Shown: piece by piece, positions 16,494 through 24,513 of the stretch
Layout of the letters: the number at the start of each line of letters is the position of its first letter
Numbering within the stretch: the stretch's first letter is position 1
Source: CAJWOS01 sp964502005
GTDB taxonomy: Bacteria > Myxococcota_A > UBA796 > UBA2385
DNA length: 64,000 nucleotides
Direction of reading: 5' to 3'
Assembly (NCBI GenBank): GCA_964502005.1
Contig: CAZCUX010000030.1
Coordinates: 1 to 64,000 of the forward strand
The notes under the pieces: generated by a model
Database searches by the model: none
Seen by the model: only the letters and a program-made list of their open reading frames with translations
Told to the model about the DNA's origin: nothing
Made by a program: the position numbers and the translations under genes

Positions 16494-18062
16494 ATGTCCG
16501 TATGCCATACCCTCCCGCCGGGCCTGCCCGCCTATTTCATCGGTCCTTGGGACCTCAACCCGAGCCTCGCGTGTGTGCCAAAGGCCCCCACCGATGGCAC
16601 CGTCGTTTTGGTCGAAAGCATCGCAAAGAGCAAGGCGCTACCGTTTCATCGCCAAAAGCTCGTCCTGGTTCGCTCCGCAATGCGCCACTTCGCCGAAGAA
16701 CTGCAGGCAGACGGCTATGACGTCACCGTGTTGCGCGCGCCAACCTACGTAGAGGGGATTCGGCGCCACCTTCAAACGCGCCAAAGCAGCCGGCTGGTCG
16801 CGCTTCGTCCGCGGGAATGGGCACTCGACAATGCGCTCCGAGACGCGGACTTCGGCGTCCCCATCGACCTCCATGACGACGGAGGCCCAGGAGGGCACTT
16901 CTTGCTTTCCCGCGCTGCGTTCTCTGATTGGGCGAAGGGGCGCGAGCACCTACAAATGGACACCTTTTATCGGTTTATGCGGCGCCAAACGGGCTGGCTC
17001 ATGGACGGCGATAAACCAATAGGCGGAAAATGGAGCTTCGACGCCGAAAATCGCAAGCCCGTGAAAAACACCGTTCCACCCAAAATACCACGCTTCCCGC
17101 CTGATAATATCACAGCAACCATCGCCGACGAAGTCGCGACATGGGACGGCGCATGGGGCCCCAGCACACCGTTTATCTGGCCCGTATGCCGAAAAGACGC
17201 CCTGGTCGCCCTACAACGGTTTGTCGACGAGCGCCTCTGCTTGTTTGGCGACTACCAGGACGCAATGGTCGACCGACAGCCCTTTTTGTGGCACGCATGC
17301 TTGTCTCCCGCGCTGAATCTCGGCCTGCTCACACCAAGCGAAGTCATCGAAGCCGCTATTTCCGCCTACGAAGGAGGCAAAGCTCCCCTCAATTCCGTTG
17401 AGGGATTCGTGCGCCAAGTGCTCGGCTGGCGGGAGTTTATTCGGGGGGTGTATTGGCACAGAATGCCCGCGCTGCGGGAAGCCAACGCGCTCGACGCGCA
17501 CGCGCCGCTACCCCGCATGTTCTATGAGCCGAAAATGGCGGAGGAAGCCTGTGTTCGAAGCGCTCTTGATGCCGTATGGGACCATGGATACGCCCATCAC
17601 ATCCAGCGCTTGATGGTGCTTGGAAACCTCACCTTGCTGCTCGGCGTCGCCCCCCGCGAGGTAAGCCATTGGTTCTGGGCCGCATTTGTGGATGCCTACG
17701 AGTGGGTTGAGCTACCCAACGTTCACGGCATGGCGCTGGCGGCCGACCCTACATTTACGTCCAAGCCTTATGCCGCATCAGGCGCGTATATTCAACGTAT
17801 GTCCAATCATTGCCGGGATTGCCGGTATGATGTGAAGCAGCGCGCGGGGCGCGATGCGTGCCCATTCAATGCTTTGTTTTGGGACTTTATGGTTCGGCAC
17901 CGAGAACGCCTGTCCCAGAATCCTCGTCTCGCCGTACTCTACAAGAGTTGGGACCGATGGACACCCGAACACATCAACAGTATACTACAAACAGCAGCAC
18001 AACACAAGACGCGCTTGTGTGGTCATTCGCATTCGGTTCAAGTGAACGAGGATAACGGATAG
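16494..18062 (+). CDS. Iron-sulfur bacterial photolyase/cryptochrome (FeS-BCP type)
   Basis: 522 residues from an ATG preceded by CGGAGGAA. It matches the prokaryotic (6-4) photolyase/CryPro family: an N-terminal alpha/beta antenna domain (about 15-150) and an all-helical FAD domain (about 190-515) with the family sequence VHGMALAADPTFTSKPYAASG. A C-terminal Cys cluster (HCRDCRYDVKQ then DACPFN, residues about 437-455) supplies most ligands of the 4Fe-4S centre. It should repair UV photoproducts or sense blue light using FAD and a lumazine-type antenna. Its placement beside a carotenoid operon with a light-operator-like promoter suggests a photoprotection neighbourhood. Confidence 0.9.
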   Translation: MSVCHTLPPGLPAYFIGPWDLNPSLACVPKAPTDGTVVLVESIAKSKALPFHRQKLVLVRSAMRHFAEELQADGYDVTVLRAPTYVEGIRRHLQTRQSSRLVALRPREWALDNALRDADFGVPIDLHDDGGPGGHFLLSRAAFSDWAKGREHLQMDTFYRFMRRQTGWLMDGDKPIGGKWSFDAENRKPVKNTVPPKIPRFPPDNITATIADEVATWDGAWGPSTPFIWPVCRKDALVALQRFVDERLCLFGDYQDAMVDRQPFLWHACLSPALNLGLLTPSEVIEAAISAYEGGKAPLNSVEGFVRQVLGWREFIRGVYWHRMPALREANALDAHAPLPRMFYEPKMAEEACVRSALDAVWDHGYAHHIQRLMVLGNLTLLLGVAPREVSHWFWAAFVDAYEWVELPNVHGMALAADPTFTSKPYAASGAYIQRMSNHCRDCRYDVKQRAGRDACPFNALFWDFMVRHRERLSQNPRLAVLYKSWDRWTPEHINSILQTAAQHKTRLCGHSHSVQVNEDNG

Positions 18063-18235
18063 ACCTTCATAGCAACGTATCGTGCGAACCACGACCATCC
18101 GACCGCCGCGAGGTCCCCCCGCAAATAAAGCGACGCACCGCCGCAAACACCCACGACGCCCCATTGGGAATTCCTCCCCACCAAATCTCTGTCGCATCAT
18201 CGGTCGCGACGGGCCCGCCGGGCTATATCCCCTCC

Positions 18236-18631
18236 ATGTGGCTATACCTCTTGACTTCGGGTTTGGCGCGCGCCGCGTCCCCCGCCGACACTCTCCCTGA
18301 ACCACGGCCCGAGGCCTGTGTCCCGTTTTACGCCGACCTCGGGGGGGAGCCAGAGGGCTTGTCCTACGACCAAGTGCGGCTGGCGCTCAACGGCGTCATC
18401 CAAACTGCCCTCCAGTGCCCCCGTCCTGCGGGCGCCAAGGCATATGGGATGACGTTCGAGCTCACCGTTTCGTGCGACGGGACCGTTGCAACCGTCAAGG
18501 TCGTAAACAGTGGCGGCGCACCCGCGGACTATACAGACTGCGTAAGCGCCGTGATTGGAAAGGCGGACTTTCCCGCACATGACGTAGAGGCGGGCTTTCC
18601 GGTGACCTACCCCGTGCAGGTCAGTTGGTAG
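18236..18631 (+). CDS. Small exported TonB-C/AgmX-like protein
   Basis: 131 residues from the ATG at 18236, giving a signal peptide (MWLYLLTSGLARAAS). The rest carries the pattern of myxobacterial TonB-C-like modules: a helix with a central Cys (VIQTALQCPRP), a strand pair FELTVSCDGTVATVKVVNSGG, a second Cys (TDCVSAVI) and a C-terminal strand VTYPVQVSW. The two Cys probably form a disulfide. It converges on a related protein (18621-19049), and the two 3' ends overlap by 11 bases. The biological role is unknown. Confidence 0.6.
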   Translation: MWLYLLTSGLARAASPADTLPEPRPEACVPFYADLGGEPEGLSYDQVRLALNGVIQTALQCPRPAGAKAYGMTFELTVSCDGTVATVKVVNSGGAPADYTDCVSAVIGKADFPAHDVEAGFPVTYPVQVSW

Positions 18632-19049
18632 GGAGGTCGAAAGGCACGCTGGCAATCACGATGCCGCCTTTGCCTGGCTGCGGAAAGCGCGTGGCCTTGA
18701 CAACCTCTACTACACACGCTTCGGTCGCCGGGTGTCGCAGCGAGGTGGACTTGACCTCGGCCGACTTGACCTGGCCCTCTTTTCCAATCGAAAAGCGCAC
18801 CAGCACTTTGCCGGACAAACCAGCCGCGCCGTGGGTGTCGTAGCACGCCTGAATGGCCGACTTTTGGCCATCGAGGGCGCCCGTGACCGCTTCGGTGGCC
18901 ATCGCGCCCAAGACCACAGGCTGGTGCAAAATCGGCTCGCCGCCGATGCTGGGTCCCGCGGGCGGTGCAGCACTCGCCGAAGCCGCAGGAGCGGGAGGGT
19001 CAGCCGCAACGGCCGTTAGCAACGTAGAAACCAGCAACCAAATCAGCAT
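18621..19049 (-). CDS. Small exported TonB-C/AgmX-like protein
   Basis: 142 residues with a signal peptide (MLIWLLVSTLLTAVAADPP) and a Pro/Ala-rich linker, then the AgmX/PglI C-terminal-like module: QKSAIQACYDT, GKVLVRFSIGKEGQVKSAEVKS, ATEACVVEVVKATRFPQP, IVIASVPFDL. In this family the two Cys form a disulfide and the fold resembles the TonB C-terminal domain. A start at 19049 with AGGGG upstream fits. It faces the related gene at 18236, so the pair may be an old duplication in opposite orientation. Confidence 0.7.
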   Translation of the reverse strand: MLIWLLVSTLLTAVAADPPAPAASASAAPPAGPSIGGEPILHQPVVLGAMATEAVTGALDGQKSAIQACYDTHGAAGLSGKVLVRFSIGKEGQVKSAEVKSTSLRHPATEACVVEVVKATRFPQPGKGGIVIASVPFDLPTN

Positions 19050-19109
19050 TGTGTCCCCTGGGCGCCTTTTTACGAAGGTATCGGGGGGCCGCCCACCCCA
19101 TGCAGGGTG

Positions 19110-19952
19110 TTAGGAATCGTCGTTGTCGAAGTCGATGCCCGCAGCACGCAGGCGGGCTTCGAGAGCTTCCCGACGACGGCGCTCACGGTCTTTTTCGGCA
19201 ACCGCTTTGGCCAAACCGTCGCGAAGCTCCGAAATCTCACGCTCTGCGCGGCGGCGGTCGGCGGCAACCCGCTCGGCCCGCAGCTCCGCTTCATACATAA
19301 GACGCAGGCGGTCGTCTTTGCGGAACAAGCGCAGCACGTTCATCGCTTGTTCTAGCTCATCAGAAGCGAGCTCTTGGGGCACAAGGGACCACCGGCTCGC
19401 TTCGTTGAAAAACCGGAACCAGCGCGCTTCACCGGCAGGCAACTGACCACTGGACCAACGAGAAAGCTGGAGAACATGGAAATCGAAGTCGCCATGCAAC
19501 AAGAAGTGGTCTTCCACTTCCCGAATCGAAAACCGCAAGTGTGCGCGCTTGGAAAAGGGAAACGGCGGTTCGTCGCAAAGCCAAATGGACACCACCGGAC
19601 TCAAGCTGCGATACCCCTCGCCGCGCTTGCATTCCGCGCCGTAAACCCGCGCCCAATCGTGCAACATTCGCTGCTGGAGGCTCGGGTCGGCCGTTCGCTG
19701 TAGCTCAACCCGGTGGACGCGCCCATTGGCATCCGTGGCCTGAATGTCGAGTATGAGCGACTTTTGCTGCTCGTAATCCGACAATACGAACGAGTTGTTG
19801 ACGACCGTTCGCTCGATGGACGCAGGATACCGAAGAACATCGTTGAGAAACGCCACGAGGACGCGCTCATTGGCCTGGTCACCGAACAGCTTCTGAAAGA
19901 CGATGTCGGTTCGCGGGTCGATGCCGGCGTTGGAGTACTGATAAGACGTCAT
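19110..19952 (-). CDS. Rpn-family PD-(D/E)XK recombination-promoting nuclease
   Basis: 280 residues from the ATG at 19952. The N-terminal 230 residues match the Rpn/transposase_31-like family: DIVFQKLFGDQANERVLVAFLNDVL, the nuclease core LILDIQATDANGRVHRVELQ (Asp69, Glu83, Gln85) and QQRMLHDWARVYG. The last 60 residues form a charged coiled coil (RRAEREISELRDGLAKAVAEKDRERRR). Members cleave DNA and stimulate RecA-independent recombination, and are often scattered by transfer. It stands alone with no terminal inverted repeats that I can see, so I do not call a mobile element. Confidence 0.85.
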   Translation of the reverse strand: MTSYQYSNAGIDPRTDIVFQKLFGDQANERVLVAFLNDVLRYPASIERTVVNNSFVLSDYEQQKSLILDIQATDANGRVHRVELQRTADPSLQQRMLHDWARVYGAECKRGEGYRSLSPVVSIWLCDEPPFPFSKRAHLRFSIREVEDHFLLHGDFDFHVLQLSRWSSGQLPAGEARWFRFFNEASRWSLVPQELASDELEQAMNVLRLFRKDDRLRLMYEAELRAERVAADRRRAEREISELRDGLAKAVAEKDRERRRREALEARLRAAGIDFDNDDS

Positions 19953-20520
19953 GTTCCGCAATCTATCACCCCGGGCCCAGACTCGCAGCCCTACACCAAC
20001 GCAATCGCCCCTGTTTTCGTCTACTTGAGGACAACGAAGCAGGATTCTCCAAAAAGATACGAACCTGTCGCATAGGAAGCCGCACGCGCGCACGCGATGT
20101 CCGGCTTGTAATCGGCGTCCCGACGAACGACGGTTGGGCAAGCGCTAGGCGGCCCGGCTCGGCCGCTTCGCGACTCGCCGCAGCCAGAGCCAGGCCGGTC
20201 AACCAGCGCCGACGCCCCTGGATTTGGACCTGTCCCGAGCGCAGCTCGCCCAAACGCCGTACCCGACAAACACAAAAAGGAAAAACTCGTCCCGCCCATA
20301 GGCCTCGATCCTTACTGTTCCACGCGACTCCCCACGTTGCGTCGCAATCGCCACGATCCCCTTCGGCCTCCCGCCCACGATTTTTGCAACATCACGTCGG
20401 ATTCGTGAAACTTTCGCACCAACCACTATACGAAAAACAATCCAGCGTTGTAAGTGCAAGTAGCGAATCATCGCGCACAGGAACCTGTGTCGCCCCCCCA
20501 CTTCCATTGCCGAGGTCACA
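19953..20520. other. Divergent intergenic region, 568 bases
   Basis: Flanked by the start of the Rpn gene and the start of the MopE/lamin-tail gene. I see no gene-like frame, terminator or strong promoter consensus. Composition falls gradually toward AT near 20380-20500, where the rightward promoter should be. Confidence 0.4.
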
Positions 20521-23010
20521 ATGATGCGTTGGTCCCTTCTCTTCTTGGTTGGCTTGGTAGGTTGCGAAATCGCCACGAAACCCGACCGCTCGCAGATTGA
20601 CGGCGGCAACGACGGAACGACCAATACCACGCAGCCCGGCGACGACTCCGACAACGACGGCGAGCCCGACGAAACGGACTGTGAACCAGAAAATGCCGAC
20701 ATCTACCCCGGCGCTGTCGAAGTCTGTGACGGGATCGATAACAACTGTGATGGAACGGTGGACGAAGGCGTTACCTCCACCTTCTACGCCGACGACGATA
20801 ACGATGGTGCGGGCAATCCGTCGATGCCGATGGAAGATTGCGAAGCACCCGCATCTTATGTTGACAATGCCAACGACTGCGACGACACCAACCCCAACAT
20901 TCACCCCGGCCAACCAGAGGTCTGCAACGGCATTGACGACAACTGCGACGATGTGGTCGACACCGACGCAGTCGACCCAACCGAGTGGTTCCTCGACGAC
21001 GATGCCGATGGCTACGGCGACATAGAGGAGTCCACCGTCGCCTGCGAAGCACCGAGCGGATACGTCATCGACAGCTCGGACTGCGATGATACCGAAACAC
21101 TTGTCAACCCCGCAGCCGCCGAAGTTTGCGACGAAATCGACAACGACTGCGACGGACAAATCGACGACGACGACGATTCCTTGGACAGCAGCACCGGCGT
21201 CCTGTCCTACGCCGATACAGACGCCGATGGCTATGGCGACCCCGCTGCCATCATCGTGTCCTGCATCGTGCCCGAAGGTTTTGTGGAAGACGCGAGCGAC
21301 TGCAACGACAATGCAGACACGATTTTCCCTGGCGCAACCGAAATCTGTGACAACATTGACAACGACTGCGACAGCCTAATCGACGATGCAGACTCCAGCC
21401 TTGACATTAGCACCACACTGACCTTCTATACGGACTACGACCTCGATGGCTACGGCACCGCCGCAAGCCCCGTCCAGGCATGCGTCGGAGGCCCCGGCAT
21501 CAGCGCCGTGAACACCGACTGCAACGACGTAAACGACGCCATTCATCCTGGAGCAACCGAAGTCTGCGACAGCATCGACAACGACTGCGACGCCCTGACC
21601 GACGACGACGACTCCTCCCTCGACGCCACCACCGGCAGCACTTGGTACCGGGATGGCGACTCCGACGGCTACGGCGACGCCTCGTGGACCCAGCAAGCGT
21701 GTCTGGTCCCGTCTGGCTACGTTAGCGACAACACCGACTGTGACGACCTTTCCACCTCCATCAACCCCTCCGCAGTTGAGGTCTGTGACAGCGTCGACAA
21801 CGACTGCGACGCCCTCACCGATGACGACGACTCCTCCCTCGACATCGCCACGACAACCCGCTGGTACGTTGACAACGACACCGACGGATATGGCGATGAA
21901 AACGACCCGGGCCTGTCGTACTGTGCGGCACCGGCGGGCACCGTCGACGACAACACCGACTGCGACGATGGTGCCTTCAGCGTCAATCCCGGCGCCACCG
22001 ACATCCCCGCAGATAGCATCGACCAAGACTGCGACGGAAGCGACGCGATGTACGGCGTTGCCGATTTGGCTCCCGGCGACCTCGTCGTCACGGAAATCAT
22101 GCAAAATCCGTTTGCAGTGGCCGACACCTTTGGCGAATGGTTCGAAGTCTTCAACAACTCCGGCGTCGATGTCGATTTGGAAGGCCTGTACGTCTACGAC
22201 GCTGGAACCAACACGTTCACGGTGTCCGGTTCTTTGGTCGTGGCGGACGGTGAATACGTCGTCTTCGGCGTTGAAGGGAATACGGCCGTCAATGGTGGCG
22301 TCACGCTCAACTACGACTACCCCTCCTCCTTCGCGCTGGGCAACGGCTCCGACGAAGTGAGCCTCGCCGCCAGCAGCGCGAAGACGGTGGTCTTCGACAC
22401 CGTTTCGTACGACGGCGGGCCGCTGTTCCCCGACCCCAACGGGTACAGCATGTCCCTCGACCCCACCATGCTCGACTCCACGAGCAATGACGACGGCTCC
22501 AACTGGTGCGTCGCGACAAGCACCTATGGCGCGGGTGATTACGGCACCCCCGGCAGCGACAACGACTCCTGCGCAATTCCGGCGAGCATACCCTTCGGGA
22601 GCGGCTACACCACAACCGGCTCGTTTGGCAGCCACGGCGCAAACTTCTTGCTTTGTCAACCGCTGGTCTTGTCGAGCGCCATCACGTTGACGGACTTTGG
22701 AATGCGCCTCAACAGCGGCTCCACAACGGCGACGATGGCGCTCTACAATAGCTCCAACGCCCGCGTCGCGATGTCGACCAGCACGGCCGTAACGACGGGA
22801 GACAACACGCTCCCGATTTCGGGTGCATCAACCGCTGTGGCCGCCGGCACCTACCAGCTCTGCCACATCCTCACGAGCAATGTTTCCTTGGTAGAGGCGG
22901 CCTCGGGTAGCGTGACGGTCACATACACAAGCGCGTCAACACCGCCATCGACGCTCAGCGGCACCACCTACGCGGATACGCAGTTTGCTACGTGGATTGA
23001 GGGATACTGA
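20521..23010 (+). CDS. Lipoprotein with seven DCDD metal-binding repeats and a lamin-tail domain
   Basis: 829 residues. A lipoprotein signal ends LVGLVGCE (Cys about 15). Residues about 45-515 contain seven modules of the form (T/S)DC(D/N)D...I.PGA.E.CD.IDNDCD, each spaced by about 65 residues with a WY.D.D.DGYGD strand; these are the Asp-rich MopE-type putative metal-binding motifs and should be calcium-loaded. Residues about 520-640 form a lamin-tail domain (VVTEIMQNPFAVADTFGEWFEVFNN). The last 150 residues look like a beta sandwich. It is likely a rigid, extended surface protein. Gene-internal DNA repeats of about 200 bases at 20690-22050 make it prone to copy-number change. Confidence 0.85.
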   Translation: MMRWSLLFLVGLVGCEIATKPDRSQIDGGNDGTTNTTQPGDDSDNDGEPDETDCEPENADIYPGAVEVCDGIDNNCDGTVDEGVTSTFYADDDNDGAGNPSMPMEDCEAPASYVDNANDCDDTNPNIHPGQPEVCNGIDDNCDDVVDTDAVDPTEWFLDDDADGYGDIEESTVACEAPSGYVIDSSDCDDTETLVNPAAAEVCDEIDNDCDGQIDDDDDSLDSSTGVLSYADTDADGYGDPAAIIVSCIVPEGFVEDASDCNDNADTIFPGATEICDNIDNDCDSLIDDADSSLDISTTLTFYTDYDLDGYGTAASPVQACVGGPGISAVNTDCNDVNDAIHPGATEVCDSIDNDCDALTDDDDSSLDATTGSTWYRDGDSDGYGDASWTQQACLVPSGYVSDNTDCDDLSTSINPSAVEVCDSVDNDCDALTDDDDSSLDIATTTRWYVDNDTDGYGDENDPGLSYCAAPAGTVDDNTDCDDGAFSVNPGATDIPADSIDQDCDGSDAMYGVADLAPGDLVVTEIMQNPFAVADTFGEWFEVFNNSGVDVDLEGLYVYDAGTNTFTVSGSLVVADGEYVVFGVEGNTAVNGGVTLNYDYPSSFALGNGSDEVSLAASSAKTVVFDTVSYDGGPLFPDPNGYSMSLDPTMLDSTSNDDGSNWCVATSTYGAGDYGTPGSDNDSCAIPASIPFGSGYTTTGSFGSHGANFLLCQPLVLSSAITLTDFGMRLNSGSTTATMALYNSSNARVAMSTSTAVTTGDNTLPISGASTAVAAGTYQLCHILTSNVSLVEAASGSVTVTYTSASTPPSTLSGTTYADTQFATWIEGY

Positions 23011-23086
23011 CTCCATCTGCGGGCAGCACGCGTTGGCAAACGGAAACGCGACATCTACCGCCTGTCAATTCTATCTAAGTCGAAAT

Positions 23087-23138
23087 GGCCGCTCTCGGGA
23101 GTCCTTCGCGTTCATCGGCGCAGGGTCCCAGAGCGGCC
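23087..23138. terminator. 9-bp inverted repeat after the lamin-tail gene
   Basis: GGCCGCTCT (23087-23095) and AGAGCGGCC (23130-23138) pair exactly, with an inner GGGA/TCCC pair, 77 bases after the stop at 23010. It is a likely mRNA 3'-end hairpin; only a weak T content follows. Confidence 0.4.
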
Positions 23139-23274
23139 TACCTGTTTCGAAGCTTCCCCCCAAAAAACGGGAGCAAAACGTCGCTATTGGGAAAATATCG
23201 ACACATAGCGAGAAACACTCCAGTCATTTCGTCAACAAACGAATAGGCAAGCGACGATTTTGGAGGTCCAGTCG

Positions 23275-24147
23275 ATGAAATACGGTATCATTTTTGGCGT
23301 TTCGCTCCTCACGCTCGCTGGGTGCGACCCCGAAGGCAAATCGGGAACCACAGAAAGCAGCACGACCACAGGTGAAGGCGAAGGCGAAGGCGAGGGCGAA
23401 GGCGAGGGCGAGGGCGAAGGCGAAGGCGAGGGCGAAGGCGAAGGCGAAGAATGCCCTACCCCCAAGGCCTACGACTACACCAACCAAGCGGGATGGTCCG
23501 CCACGGACCCAGACTGCGGTGGAAACGAGCAGTCCCCTATCAACATCGACGTGATGTCAACCGTGTATGGCGAGCTGCCGGGCGTTTCCGCCAACTACGG
23601 CGCCACCGGACTCACCGTCATCAACAATGGCCACTCGATTGAGTATGAAGTGGACGAAAGTGCGGCATCCATGACCGTCGATGGCACCGTTTGGCCCCTC
23701 AAGCAGTTCCACTTTCATGCGCCCAGCGAGCATACCATCAGCGGCGATTCCTTCGATGGGGAGCTGCACTTCGTCCACCAGGTCGGCTCCGAATACCTCG
23801 TATTGGGTGTCTTGATTGAAGTGGTCGACTCCCCCTCGCCTTGGCTCGCAAACGCCGGCTGGTCAGACCTTCCCTCCGAACCTGGTGAGTGTGTTGCGCT
23901 TGCGGGCGAATACGACTTGAACCAGTTTGTGTTTGGTGAGATTGGCGTCGACCTGTCGGCATACATCCACTACGAGGGCTCCTTGACCACCCCACCATGC
24001 AGCGAGACGGTGCAGTGGGTGATTTCCGGGAACGTCCTCACGCTCGACCAACCCCAGCTCGATGCGCTCACCGAGGTCTACTTCGACAACAATCGTGCTG
24101 TTCAGCCGGTCAACGACCGCACCGTCTACATTTCGGTCGAAATGTAA
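23275..24147 (+). CDS. Alpha-type carbonic anhydrase lipoprotein
   Basis: 290 residues from the ATG at 23275 (GGAGGT seven bases upstream). A lipoprotein signal ends LTLAGC. Residues about 33-58 are a (Gly-Glu) repeat tether. The catalytic domain (about 65-290) is a clear alpha carbonic anhydrase: zinc ligands His146 and His148 (QFHFHAPSEH) and His165 (ELHFVHQ), with TTPPCSETVQW later in the fold. It hydrates CO2 at the cell surface or in the periplasm. It sits directly before the denitrification genes but is separated from them by a terminator, so a joint role (supplying bicarbonate or buffering the periplasm during nitrite reduction) is only a guess. Confidence 0.93.
   Translation: MKYGIIFGVSLLTLAGCDPEGKSGTTESSTTTGEGEGEGEGEGEGEGEGEGEGEGEGEECPTPKAYDYTNQAGWSATDPDCGGNEQSPINIDVMSTVYGELPGVSANYGATGLTVINNGHSIEYEVDESAASMTVDGTVWPLKQFHFHAPSEHTISGDSFDGELHFVHQVGSEYLVLGVLIEVVDSPSPWLANAGWSDLPSEPGECVALAGEYDLNQFVFGEIGVDLSAYIHYEGSLTTPPCSETVQWVISGNVLTLDQPQLDALTEVYFDNNRAVQPVNDRTVYISVEM
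23371..23450 (+). repeat. GGCGAR hexamer repeat coding for Gly-Glu
   Basis: About thirteen copies of GGCGAA/GGCGAG encode a 26-residue (Gly-Glu)n tether between lipid anchor and carbonic anhydrase. Mixed GAA/GAG codons indicate that the tract is not freshly expanded, but the unit is a slippage substrate that would vary in-frame. Confidence 0.9.
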
Positions 24148-24179
24148 GCAGCGACATCTGCGGCATGTGCCGTTCGATG

Positions 24180-24217
24180 GAGGGGGCCGCTCGGGTGGGC
24201 GGCCTCTTGTTGTTTGC
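24180..24217 (+). terminator. Terminator after carbonic anhydrase
   Basis: GAGG-GCCGC (from 24180) pairs with GCGGCCTC (24199-24206) and is followed by TTGTTGTTTG. It lies 32 bases after the stop at 24147 and should isolate the carbonic anhydrase from nirK. Between here and 24513 I see no gene, only the promoter region of nirK. Confidence 0.6.
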
Positions 24218-24471
24218 AGCATACGTATCTTTTCGTACGGGGGAAGAACGAGATACGACGCAAAAAGAGAGCGGAGGGGGCGTCGCGCATCGGAGCGACG
24301 GGTCGGCGCGCGGAGGCCCTTCGGTTGACGACCGGTAGGCGTGGAGATCGAGCACGCCCCAAACGAACGTATTTATCGACGTTTTGCGTCTATTGACACC
24401 GCGAACCGGCGCCGCCCGACCTGACGCACGTCTGCTTTTGTTGCGTCCTCCTTCGATTTTCTCCGTCTCAA

Positions 24472-24489
24472 CATCTAAATAGACATACA
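24472..24489 (+). promoter_or_regulatory. Candidate nitrosative-stress operator upstream of nirK
   Basis: CATCTAAATAGACATACA ends 24 bases before the nirK ATG and matches 16 of 18 positions with the element at 27434-27451 before norC. Its core TCTA-AA-TAGA is a perfect palindrome. Position just upstream of the ribosome site fits a repressor site at the promoter; the Rrf2-family regulator at 32250-32711 is the obvious candidate. Confidence 0.45.
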
Positions 24490-24513
24490 AGTCCATTGAA
24501 ACATGGAGGTCGT

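Noticed and set aside
16056..16508. 150-codon minus-strand frame across the lipoprotein start and photolyase promoter
   Set aside because: It overlaps the well-supported lipoprotein signal peptide in another frame and would run into the photolyase ribosome site.
19110..19952. Rpn-type nuclease as an insertion sequence
   Set aside because: No terminal inverted repeats or target-site duplications are visible at its borders; it is called a nuclease gene only.
20392..22659. Long minus-strand open frames opposite the MopE/lamin-tail gene
   Set aside because: Valine-rich repeats are the reverse reading of the DCDD repeats; low-complexity shadow.
23371..23450. Regular hexamer repeat as a possible CRISPR or minisatellite
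   Set aside because: It is an in-frame coding tract for Gly-Glu with no spacers.
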